DNA of 64,000 nucleotides, taken from Pseudomonas baetica (GTDB lineage: Bacteria > Pseudomonadota > Gammaproteobacteria > Pseudomonadales > Pseudomonadaceae). The position numbers and the translations under genes are program-made. Shown here in pieces: positions 24,168 through 31,045 of this stretch (position 1 is the first letter of the stretch; each line of letters starts with the position of its first letter). The stretch covers positions 1 through 64,000 of the forward strand of contig NZ_JAIHLQ010000006.1 of assembly GCF_019733355.1 (NCBI RefSeq). Reading direction: 5' to 3'. Under the pieces are notes generated by a model, which was not told where the DNA came from, searched no databases, and saw only the letters and a program-made list of their open reading frames with translations.

Positions 24168-24676
24168 CGCAGCCACCCCCGGCCCATTGAAGCGAAGATG
24201 GCGGGGGTGTCACTGATCTGCGGTGGAATGGCAATTGCTGTAGCGCTGAGCAGGATGATCCCGTCCACGCTTTGGTGCTTTGAATAGCGCTCTAGTTGGC
24301 GGAGGATCTTCATCCGTTGGCACCGGGTTTTCATTTCGAGAACGATTGAGAAGCCCGATTCTGAGATAAGAAAATCGGGGATGTCCTGGGCTGAAAGTCT
24401 GTGTTCGCGTTTGATGTCAAAACCTGCGCCGAGAAGTAGAGTCTCCATTTGGGCTTGGGCGACCTTCTCATCTTTCATCGCAACGCGTTGACTGGAGCAG
24501 AACCTGACAATCTTGGACATGGCTAGTCGAAGAGCCGTTATCCGCTCGTCATTGTCGATAGCCGTGCCCACAACGGAGTGTGTTGGCATATGTGGTAACC
24601 ATGGGAGATAGTCGTTCAAGTACACCTTAACGACGGGCATCCGGCTATCCAAAACCCATGCATGAAAATTCGCCAA
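24164..24676 (-). CDS. PD-(D/E)XK nuclease-like protein, 170 aa
   Basis: The middle contains I-P-D-F-L-I-S-E-S-G-F ... I-V-L-E-M-K-T, with PD and ExK on neighbouring strands, the PD-(D/E)XK nuclease core. A charged helix (MKILRQLERYSKHQSV) and a strand (GIILLSA) follow, as in Holliday-junction or VRR-NUC enzymes. It could cleave DNA together with the helicase. The start is uncertain (TTG 24676, or ATG 24637). Gap to the upstream gene is 15 bp, so a three-gene unit with 24691-25110. Confidence 0.6.
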   Translation of the reverse strand: MANFHAWVLDSRMPVVKVYLNDYLPWLPHMPTHSVVGTAIDNDERITALRLAMSKIVRFCSSQRVAMKDEKVAQAQMETLLLGAGFDIKREHRLSAQDIPDFLISESGFSIVLEMKTRCQRMKILRQLERYSKHQSVDGIILLSATAIAIPPQISDTPAIFASMGRGWLR

Positions 24677-24690
24677 TGCTTTGTGACTAC

Positions 24691-25110
24691 TTAACAGATT
24701 TCGGCAGCCTGCTCTCGCGAGGAACTGAAATTACGGGTCAGAGCATTGCGTTTCCTCGCTGCAATGCGTTCTTGGATACGGGAGCGGGCGGCCAGCCGTT
24801 CTTCACCAAAAGACGGCAACGCTAAGCCCAGCAGGTGGAAGCGCAAGCGTTCTGCTGCAGTCATCCAGTCCAATACTGTGCATCCTGCAGAATCACCCGC
24901 CATGTAGTGCCCTGAAGGTTCGGCCAGTCCTGCGCGGTCACCCGTCTCGTACCTGGATTTGGATATCTCAGATAAGGAATGGCGCTCAGCCGTAATAGCG
25001 TCGACACTCAGTGATGAACGGATTTCTTGGGCATGGGCCTCATCGCTGGTTACCGCGGTAGAAGGCTGCGGTTTAACTTCCAGCACAGAAGTTGTAGGTA
25101 TGGATTTCAT
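24691..25110 (-). CDS. Hypothetical protein, 139 aa
   Basis: The N-terminal 60 residues are Thr/Ser/Glu-rich and probably unstructured; the C-terminal half has a helical W-M-T-A-A-E-R-L-R-F-H and a basic helix (LAARSRIQERIAARKR). First gene of the helicase/nuclease unit, behind GGGG and a family-P promoter. Might be an accessory of that unit. No family is recognised. Confidence 0.65.
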   Translation of the reverse strand: MKSIPTTSVLEVKPQPSTAVTSDEAHAQEIRSSLSVDAITAERHSLSEISKSRYETGDRAGLAEPSGHYMAGDSAGCTVLDWMTAAERLRFHLLGLALPSFGEERLAARSRIQERIAARKRNALTRNFSSSREQAAEIC

Positions 25111-25136
25111 GATGAGCCCCGATCAGTGAGTGATTG

Positions 25137-25165
25137 ATAATCGGGGTGTAATGGTTGTGGCAGAA
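25137..25165 (-). promoter_or_regulatory. Family-P promoter of the helicase/nuclease unit
   Basis: -35 TTCTGC (25160-25165), 17 bp, -10 GATTAT (25137-25142), leader CAATCACTCAC. Confidence 0.75.
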
Positions 25166-25180
25166 GCCCATGTGGGGTTA

Positions 25181-26164
25181 TCAGTGCATCAATGCCCGGT
25201 CCATATCCACTTTGACGCCCGCCCAAGCTTCGAGCTCCCATCCTGATCCGAGCTTCACTCGATAGCTTGCCTCAACCTCGCCGCTTGTGAATACGGCCCG
25301 ACCATCACCAAAGTGAATGCAGGTGAACCCTTTGTACGGCACCAGGTTTAAGCAGTGTTTTTTCATGTCGACATCTGAGGGAACGTAGTGCTGCTCAACC
25401 TTCACCATTTCACCGTCAACCTCACGCTGCCAGACGACCACGGAGCCCTCTTCGACAACCACCTGTAGCGTTTCCTCCTCATCACGATAGAGGACGCCGT
25501 ATTCCTCACCAAAGGCTAGAGTGCTGCCGGGCATCCAAGGTCTGTGTTGAGGGGCTGCCGTTGTAAGGCTTTGGCGCGTACTGCCTGACTTCAGCTCCAT
25601 GAGTGCATCCGTGGACCATGCCTGAAGGCCGATACCCCGGCGAGCAAGCAGGTCAACCAAGGCCAAGTGAAGGGCAGATGCAGCATCAGCTACTACGGAG
25701 TCATCGTTGTCTGAGCTCATGACCTTGTTCAAGCTACTACCAAGTTCATTAAGATGTTGACGAACACTCTCAACCGAACTGTATGCGGTCGGTACCGCAG
25801 CTTTGCGGAACCGGTTAAACAGAGCATGCACACTCGCCTCAAATGAGGTTGGGAGTGGTGCCAGACCGACGTACGCGTCCTCCCGGCGGGTCACGGCTCC
25901 CGAGTCGACATCCCCAATCAGGACATACTCACGCTCGCCTGGGTATTGGGCGATGGTGAATAGAGGATCACCCGCCAGGTTGTCTCCGGAAGACGTTTGG
26001 TAGGACAGGCTGAGCAGCTCAATAACAAGCGCTGTAGGCCGGCCGATGAAATCCTTCATCAGGGAATAGAACAAGATCTCAGGGTCTTGGCTGTCGTGAC
26101 TGGAATTGGAGTAGAGAGTGGCCGCGGCCGGGTGGCCAATCTCATAGATGATCCGTTTGCCCAT
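25181..26164 (-). CDS. Hypothetical protein, 327 aa
   Basis: ATG 26164 (MGKRIIYEIGHPAAATLYSN) has GGAG 8 bp upstream and is preferred to ATG 26179. A helical N-terminal half (two helices around VIELLSLSYQT and SFEASVHALFNRFRKA) and a beta-rich C-terminal half (TLQVVVEEGSVVVWQREV). A -10-like GATCATGG lies upstream but no -35 of the family. Not recognised; no membrane segment. Confidence 0.7.
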   Translation of the reverse strand: MGKRIIYEIGHPAAATLYSNSSHDSQDPEILFYSLMKDFIGRPTALVIELLSLSYQTSSGDNLAGDPLFTIAQYPGEREYVLIGDVDSGAVTRREDAYVGLAPLPTSFEASVHALFNRFRKAAVPTAYSSVESVRQHLNELGSSLNKVMSSDNDDSVVADAASALHLALVDLLARRGIGLQAWSTDALMELKSGSTRQSLTTAAPQHRPWMPGSTLAFGEEYGVLYRDEEETLQVVVEEGSVVVWQREVDGEMVKVEQHYVPSDVDMKKHCLNLVPYKGFTCIHFGDGRAVFTSGEVEASYRVKLGSGWELEAWAGVKVDMDRALMH

Positions 26165-26232
26165 AAGTTGAAGCTCCATCTGGTGAACGTTTAGCCATGA
26201 TCAATTTTGTGCTCGGAAGCCGACAGACCTGG

Positions 26233-26745
26233 TTAGAAAATGACGTCTTTGAATAGGTAGGCAGCTACGATAACTTGGAGCATAACAACGAGGTGTACCG
26301 GCCGGTTTAGCAGCCACCTGATTGTCGGTGGGGTGTTCTGATTGTCCGCTACTCGTCTCATCATCCGACGCAGCTTCTGCCCCATCTGAGTGTTCGCCAC
26401 GAGGTCTAGAAGTCCGGCGGGGTTCGCAGAGATCGGTGCTACGCGTTCGGGAATATGTGGGGCGGGACGCGGCTCTTGCTCAGTTCTGTGTGATTTCGCT
26501 GCCAGTGCAGACTTGCGTGCTGCCTTCAGTTTTGCATCGTAAACCGAGCGTTTATCCGGTTCAGAGAGTATTTCATAAGCATCTGTGATGATCAGAAATA
26601 TCCGGCTGGCTTCCTCAGCGTTGTCTGAGTTCCTGTCAGGATGATAGCGCTGAGCGAGGACCTTGTAAGAAGCCTTGATGATTGCCTGATCTGCGTTCTC
26701 TTGGACCTGCAGGTTGTGATAATGGGTACGCATATTCGAAATCAT
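26233..26745 (-). CDS. J-domain (DnaJ-like) protein with C-terminal membrane anchor, 170 aa
   Basis: The J domain is clear: THYHNLQVQENADQAIIKASYKVL, then the invariant H-P-D in R-Y-H-P-D-R-N, and D-A-Y-E-I-L-S-E-P-D-K-R. HPD is needed for stimulating DnaK ATPase. It lacks G/F and zinc-finger regions, so it is a type III J protein; the last 20 residues (VHLVVMLQVIVAAYLF) form one membrane span. Start ATG 26745 lies between the stop of 26769-27023 and the domain; ATG 26733 is an alternative. Fits a plasmid-linked chaperone theme with the RpoH-like gene. Confidence 0.8.
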   Translation of the reverse strand: MISNMRTHYHNLQVQENADQAIIKASYKVLAQRYHPDRNSDNAEEASRIFLIITDAYEILSEPDKRSVYDAKLKAARKSALAAKSHRTEQEPRPAPHIPERVAPISANPAGLLDLVANTQMGQKLRRMMRRVADNQNTPPTIRWLLNRPVHLVVMLQVIVAAYLFKDVIF

Positions 26746-26768
26746 GTCTTCTTGGAGAGTGCAGGCGG

Positions 26769-27023
26769 CTACTGACCACCCATCGCGGGCAAAAGGATCC
26801 AATGATAGATGCCGTTCATGTTTGTCAGCAGGAAGCAGGCTTGCAAGGTGAGCAGCCAGCGAGCTTTTATTCTACCGGCATGACCAGCAAGCATCGCGCT
26901 GCTCACCAAGAACAACACGTAACCGTAAGAGGAGTAGGTGACATTCAACGACAAGAGCACAGCCCCGGAGATTCCTGCGACAGTGCCAGCTTTTTCCAGA
27001 AACCGCGTCAGGTCGAATGTCAT
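26769..27023 (-). CDS. Small membrane protein, 84 aa
   Basis: ATG 27023 (MTFDLTRFLEKAGTV) follows GGG..GGAC and lies 29 bp from the promoter -10; the longer frame to 27098 is discarded. Three hydrophobic segments (GISGAVLLSLNVTY, YVLFLVSSAMLAGH, WLLTLQACFLLTNMNGIYHWI). The pattern resembles small PnuC/YgjV-like membrane proteins, but this is only a resemblance. Upstream of and likely co-transcribed with the J-domain gene. Confidence 0.6.
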   Translation of the reverse strand: MTFDLTRFLEKAGTVAGISGAVLLSLNVTYSSYGYVLFLVSSAMLAGHAGRIKARWLLTLQACFLLTNMNGIYHWILLPAMGGQ

Positions 27024-27051
27024 TGTCCTGCCCTCATGAGTTGGTAATTGG

Positions 27052-27080
27052 ATTGTGTGTGGAAAGGCTTTGTGCCACCA
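27052..27080 (-). promoter_or_regulatory. Family-P promoter (variant -35)
   Basis: -35 TGGTGG followed by CAC (27075-27080), 17 bp, -10 CACAAT (27052-27057). Confidence 0.65.
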
Positions 27081-27185
27081 GCCAAAACGAGGCAGCATTT
27101 TCAGGACTTCTGGTTGTGTGGCGTGGTCTTGAGCTCCCCTCGAACCGTCTGGCGTGGCGAAGCGATAAGCAAGAGGGGAGGTCGG

Positions 27186-27563
27186 TCAGGTTGGGATTCG
27201 AGCGATCTTGAAGAAACACTGGTAGCTATCCCACTGCCTGGCGCTGGCGTATGTGTCGGCCAACACTTCAAGTGCGACGGTGGGAAGAGACTGCACGTTT
27301 TCAAATTGCAGAGAACCGGGTTCCTGGAACTCACCGTGCCCTTCAGCGGCAAGTCGTGCAGCGCATGAATCAAACAGCGATTGATCTGCAGTGATATGTG
27401 GGAGGGCATACCCAACAAACCGCAACAATGCCGCGTGGGCCGAAGGGTAGAACTCTGGGCCAATCAATCCATCCGAAATGTTACCAAGATCGTGAACATC
27501 AGCAAAAATCAGGACATGAGCTGTAGATGCTGGCTCATTTTGTAGTGTTGAAGTAGGAGTCAT
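27186..27563 (-). CDS. Hypothetical protein, 125 aa
   Basis: ATG 27563 follows a perfect GGAGG. Begins MTPTSTLQNEPASTAHVLIFAD; a mixed alpha/beta fold with HAALLRFVGYALPHI and a C-terminal helix. It lies 45 bp after 27609-28070 and should be its downstream partner. Not recognised. Confidence 0.65.
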   Translation of the reverse strand: MTPTSTLQNEPASTAHVLIFADVHDLGNISDGLIGPEFYPSAHAALLRFVGYALPHITADQSLFDSCAARLAAEGHGEFQEPGSLQFENVQSLPTVALEVLADTYASARQWDSYQCFFKIARIPT

Positions 27564-27608
27564 GTTTCCTCCGGATGAAAGGAGCCCGCAGGCTCCACAG
27601 CAGTCTGT

Positions 27609-28070
27609 TTATTCAGCGTCCGGCTCGAACTCTTCCCACAGGCCGAGTTTCACAAGCAGGGCTTTCAGCGCGATCGTAGATGCCTCTGGATCAGTCCCCT
27701 GCTCAACGTCAAGCACAGCTTCACGAGCGGAGCTTGCGAGCTCCCGAAGTTGATCTCGAAGGGAGTTCGCACACACCACTGAGGTGTGAGTGCCGGGGGT
27801 TTCAATAGCGATGCTATCTCCCTCAATCTCACTCCAAACTGCTTCGCTAAGAAGGCACTCGGTGCCATCAGAGTCCGCGAGGTAGACATCATCACCCACC
27901 TGCTGAGTTTCAGATGCGTCCCAGTTCAGTTGCGAGCCGCCGGTAAACTCGAACTGCGTCTTGCCGGCCTCTTTGAAGATTTGCTGAGGTACGCCAGCTG
28001 GAATGAACTCGATGGTCTTTTCCAGGCGCAGGCCTGTAGTTGGGTGATATGGGAAGAGTGTGGTGGACAT
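27609..28070 (-). CDS. Hypothetical protein, 153 aa
   Basis: Starts MSTTLFPYHPTTGLRLEKTIEFIPAG. Beta-rich first two thirds with acidic loops and a C-terminal helical end (ALKALLVKLGLWEEFEPDAE). Soluble. Has a close-to-consensus family-P promoter and leads a two-gene unit with 27186-27563. No known family. Confidence 0.7.
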   Translation of the reverse strand: MSTTLFPYHPTTGLRLEKTIEFIPAGVPQQIFKEAGKTQFEFTGGSQLNWDASETQQVGDDVYLADSDGTECLLSEAVWSEIEGDSIAIETPGTHTSVVCANSLRDQLRELASSAREAVLDVEQGTDPEASTIALKALLVKLGLWEEFEPDAE

Positions 28071-28102
28071 GGTGACAGCTCCAGTGCGTGTTTGGTGGAG
28101 CC

Positions 28103-28131
28103 ATATTCATGCCTCCTCGCATGTGCCAGAA
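28103..28131 (-). promoter_or_regulatory. Family-P promoter
   Basis: -35 TTCTGG (28126-28131), 17 bp, -10 GAATAT (28103-28108), leader GGCTCCACCAAAC. Confidence 0.8.
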
Positions 28132-28176
28132 CCCCCCCAGCAAAAGAACAACCACGGTTAGAGTTGTGTCAGCTCA

Positions 28177-29025
28177 ATGCCGGTAGAATCCCCCACATCG
28201 GATTTAAAGGATGTGTTTGTGGATCAGGAAAAAATCGCTGCCGGCAGTATTGAAGGTGAGGTGATCAGTTTTGTTGCCTCGAAAGGCTACGGTTTCATCA
28301 GCGGTGATGATGGCGAGCGATATTTCGTCCATCAGAAGGACGTCAAGGGTGGCGAGCCTCTGACATCCGGCCAGCGAGTGACCTTCGTTCCTACTCCGTC
28401 CCCCAAAGGGTCGAAGGCCAGGCATGTTCTTCCAGGAATCGGACCAACCCTGATTTATACCAATCCCGACAATTTTGTTTGGTCGAAATCCGGTGCTCCG
28501 AAAGGGATGGAGGTCATGATGACCACCGGGGATGGCTGGGCACAGTCGAACGATCCCAATCAAGCCCGCGGGATGTTGGTGGCTCAGGCTCAGGAGAATG
28601 GCGCGAATGCTGTGATCTTTGCTTCGCTTGAGAAGTACACCGACTCAGCCGCATGCAGTAATTACCGCTTCACCATGCACCGCTTTACAGGTCAGTACGC
28701 CATTGTGAAAGTCGTCAGCCTCAGCTCAGATCCAGCGGCCATCATGGAGTCTCAAGCGCAGATGCAGGATCTTCACGACTGGTGGCAAAGCAAGACAGTC
28801 CCTCGAAGCGAAACGTGGGAGCTGTCGGCAAACGAAACTAGATTGATAGAACCCGCAAAGGTTAAGTTTATCCTGGGACTAATTTGGTCTTGGTCACTAA
28901 CCCTACTCAAGATACTTGGGCTCTCTTGTCTGTTTTTTTACCGGCAAGGGGTGAAGTTCATCAAGGGGCGGTTGGCTGCTGACCGAATTGAAGACAAAAA
29001 AAGGCCGGATGACCCAGGGGAGTAG
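28177..29025 (+). CDS. Cold-shock-domain fusion protein with membrane segment, 282 aa
   Basis: Residues 25-70 form a cold-shock-type OB fold: G-K/E-V-I-S-F-V-A-S-K-G-Y-G-F-I-S, then R-Y-F-V-H-Q, resembling RNP1/RNP2 of CspA, and QRVTFVPTPSPKG. The middle (about 80-190) is a separate alpha/beta domain, and 240-265 is hydrophobic (FILGLIWSWSLTLLKILGLSCLFFY), probably a membrane anchor or DUF1294-like hydrophobic tail. Cold-shock domain fusions with membrane tails are known but uncharacterised. Plus strand; it converges on 29188-30162 with a shared hairpin. No strong ribosome site before ATG 28177. Confidence 0.75.
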   Translation: MPVESPTSDLKDVFVDQEKIAAGSIEGEVISFVASKGYGFISGDDGERYFVHQKDVKGGEPLTSGQRVTFVPTPSPKGSKARHVLPGIGPTLIYTNPDNFVWSKSGAPKGMEVMMTTGDGWAQSNDPNQARGMLVAQAQENGANAVIFASLEKYTDSAACSNYRFTMHRFTGQYAIVKVVSLSSDPAAIMESQAQMQDLHDWWQSKTVPRSETWELSANETRLIEPAKVKFILGLIWSWSLTLLKILGLSCLFFYRQGVKFIKGRLAADRIEDKKRPDDPGE

Positions 29026-29035
29026 GTCATCCGGC
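29004..29035 (-). terminator. Rho-independent terminator (minus strand)
   Basis: An 11-bp stem GCCGGATGACC / GGTCATCCGGC, followed on the minus strand by CC and a run of seven Ts. It ends transcripts from 29188-30162 and overlaps the stop codon of the converging cold-shock fusion. Confidence 0.85.
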
Positions 29036-29187
29036 TCAGGACCGCGGAGGGGACGCGGATTACTTAACACGATGAGACTGGGTGTCATCCTTGGCACCTG
29101 TTCTACAGAGTAACGGCTTGTTCTTGAATGACCACCCAAAACACCCATTTCTTTTTCGTCGCGCGTCTGCCGCTGTACGGGCATGGT

Positions 29188-30162
29188 TCAACCAACTTTC
29201 GCCGAATCGCCAGAAGCTTCGCGCGCCTTCTTCACTTCAATCCCCAGTTCAGTAAGGTGGGAAGCGTTGTCTCCACTACGGCACCCGCTAACCAGACCAA
29301 GATTTGATAATCCAGCCATGACCATGCCGTCACGATGACTGGCTGCGTCTATTGCGTAAAACAGCGCTTGGGCTTCTCGTGAGTCTAGTAGGCCAGCCAC
29401 TCGAACTGGATCCGGGTAGCTGCCAGATCCGTCGCATGCACGGCACTTATAACGATTCGTCCAACCGATCCGCTTGTCCCCAGCACCATTGCACACTGGA
29501 CACGTCTCGACCTGAGGATCTGAATCAGTCTTACCAGCAAGGTGTGCGCTATAAGCCCCATTAAAGGTAAGTGACACGATTTCGCATAGTTCGCTATAGG
29601 TGTCGGCCTGAAGTGTCCCTAGGTTAGCAGGAAGGATTGTAGGGCCGCCGCCCCACCGGTCGCCGATCTTGAAAGTGATCTGTGCCTGGCACGCCTGCAA
29701 ATCCAAGTGAATTTCGCTGTAGAAAGAATCCCCGGAAGATCCCAGCGGCCGGAACACATAGGCGGTGATCCTGCGACTACCTCGTTGTGCAACTTGAAGC
29801 ACGCTTGCGTCGACGTCGTAGCCGATAACGTGGCCCCGCGGAAGCATCAGTGAGTTCTTCAGTCTGGGGAAGACTTCATTCGCGACCTGGCGGGTGCTAT
29901 CTGCGATATTCGAGCGGATGGTATTGAGCAGCACCTCTTTCGAGAAACGACCCATCATAGATGCAACCGTAAAGCCACTGTGCTTGGCCTTAGTAAAGCG
30001 TCCATCCTGCTCAAACGAAACGCCCGCCCGGGGGTACGACATATCAGCGCAACCCAGTGATTCAAAACACGCAGCGCGGACACGGGTCGCTAGCATTTCG
30101 GTCTCGCGCTCATCTAATTTAGGTGGAATGGTGCAACTCGATTTGCTGGTGGCAGTGTTCAT
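29188..30162 (-). CDS. Protein with DnaJ-type zinc-finger motif, 324 aa
   Basis: ATG 30162 (MNTATSKSSC) follows AGGATCC and lies 35 bp from the promoter; the longer frame to 30273 crosses the promoter. Near residues 240-270 it has C-P-V-C-N-G-A-G ... C-R-A-C-D-G-S-G, the CxxCxGxG repeats of the DnaJ zinc finger, but only two of four and no J domain. The N-terminal part is unassigned (helices around EMLATRVRAACFESLG). Possibly a chaperone- or RNA-linked protein. It is a single unit with its own terminator. Confidence 0.7.
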   Translation of the reverse strand: MNTATSKSSCTIPPKLDERETEMLATRVRAACFESLGCADMSYPRAGVSFEQDGRFTKAKHSGFTVASMMGRFSKEVLLNTIRSNIADSTRQVANEVFPRLKNSLMLPRGHVIGYDVDASVLQVAQRGSRRITAYVFRPLGSSGDSFYSEIHLDLQACQAQITFKIGDRWGGGPTILPANLGTLQADTYSELCEIVSLTFNGAYSAHLAGKTDSDPQVETCPVCNGAGDKRIGWTNRYKCRACDGSGSYPDPVRVAGLLDSREAQALFYAIDAASHRDGMVMAGLSNLGLVSGCRSGDNASHLTELGIEVKKAREASGDSAKVG

Positions 30163-30196
30163 GACCTGGATCCTGATGGCTAATTGAATGAGGCCA

Positions 30197-30225
30197 ATCA
30201 TCAAGCTAGTTGCGGCGTGCCAGAA
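30197..30225 (-). promoter_or_regulatory. Family-P promoter
   Basis: -35 TTCTGG (30220-30225), 17 bp, -10 GATGAT (30197-30202), leader TGGCCTCATTCAATTAG. Confidence 0.8.
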
Positions 30226-30232
30226 TCGCAGG

Positions 30233-30268
30233 CCAAAAAAAACCCACGCCTGGGGGTGTAGGCGTGGG
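30233..30268 (-). terminator. Rho-independent terminator (minus strand)
   Basis: CCCACGCC (30243-30250) / GGCGTGGG (30261-30268), then eight or more Ts on the minus strand. It closes the 30417-30977 unit about 150 bp after its stop. The 30268-30416 gap holds no gene, only a GTTTTGGGTAG-like motif. Confidence 0.85.
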
Positions 30269-30416
30269 CCCATAAATTTTGGGGATGCCCGAAGGCTTCG
30301 AAATCTCCTGCAACGTGCTCAAGGCCGTGAAGCTGGTGACTTGCATGCCCACCCCTGGGCAAATTGATTAAAACATCACTGTGCCAGCACAACTACCCAA
30401 AACACGTTGCCAAAAT

Positions 30417-30977
30417 TCAATGTGCTTGCGCCCTGCTGCGAGGTCTCTCATTGGGGTGGCGAGCAAGGTGCGCTTCCACCGCCATTCTGCTGGCATCAGC
30501 AATCTGCTGAGGAGTCATGAGCCCTGGCTGGATCGAAGCGGCTTGCACGAGAATGTGTTGATTGGACCTGGTGTACCAGTCAACCAAGACTACATGAATG
30601 CCCGGGACGGAGTTATACGAGGGTAGAGTGCTCCAGAGTCGTGTGCCCCGGGTGTAATTGAACATCAGTGCAATGAGCATTTGGTTATCCCGCTCTGACG
30701 ATCCACCTGGCAGGCTATCAATGATGTCGACCATGCCAACATAGGCATCACCGGGATTCAGCGTGAGAGAGGCGAGCAGATCTTTAGGCAGCCCATTGTC
30801 ATGAACGTCCTTGATCAATTGTCCGTGGACACGGCAGCCCGCTTCATATCCGTAGGAGTAGAGCCAGACCGGGACGAAAACATGATTGCCGTCAGATTGA
30901 TTCTTGTCAGGAACCCAGCCTTTTTCAATGGCCTGTTCCATGAGAGACGCGAGCGAAGGGTTTGTCCGGTTGGTCAT
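30417..30977 (-). CDS. Hypothetical protein, 186 aa
   Basis: Begins MTNRTNPSLASLMEQAIEKGWVPDKN. Central beta-rich region (HVFVPVWLYSYGYEAGC...) and a C-terminal helix followed by an Arg-rich end (PNERPRSRAQAH). No signal peptide. GAGG before the ATG, 31 bp from the promoter -10. Not recognised. Confidence 0.7.
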   Translation of the reverse strand: MTNRTNPSLASLMEQAIEKGWVPDKNQSDGNHVFVPVWLYSYGYEAGCRVHGQLIKDVHDNGLPKDLLASLTLNPGDAYVGMVDIIDSLPGGSSERDNQMLIALMFNYTRGTRLWSTLPSYNSVPGIHVVLVDWYTRSNQHILVQAASIQPGLMTPQQIADASRMAVEAHLARHPNERPRSRAQAH

Positions 30978-31007
30978 AGCAATGCCTCAGTGAGCTAAAG
31001 AGCTAAC

Positions 31008-31036
31008 AGGATCAGATACTTGCGTGCGTGCCAGAA
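31008..31036 (-). promoter_or_regulatory. Family-P promoter
   Basis: -35 TTCTGG (31031-31036), 17 bp, -10 GATCCT (31008-31013). Confidence 0.65.
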
Positions 31037-31045
31037 CCGGGGATG

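Noticed and set aside
27101..27463. Minus-strand frame of 120 codons
   Set aside because: It overlaps 27186-27563 in another frame, which has the perfect GGAGG and better protein-like sequence.
28903..29184. Minus-strand 93-codon frame
   Set aside because: It contains the terminator hairpin and overlaps the cold-shock fusion; no ribosome site.
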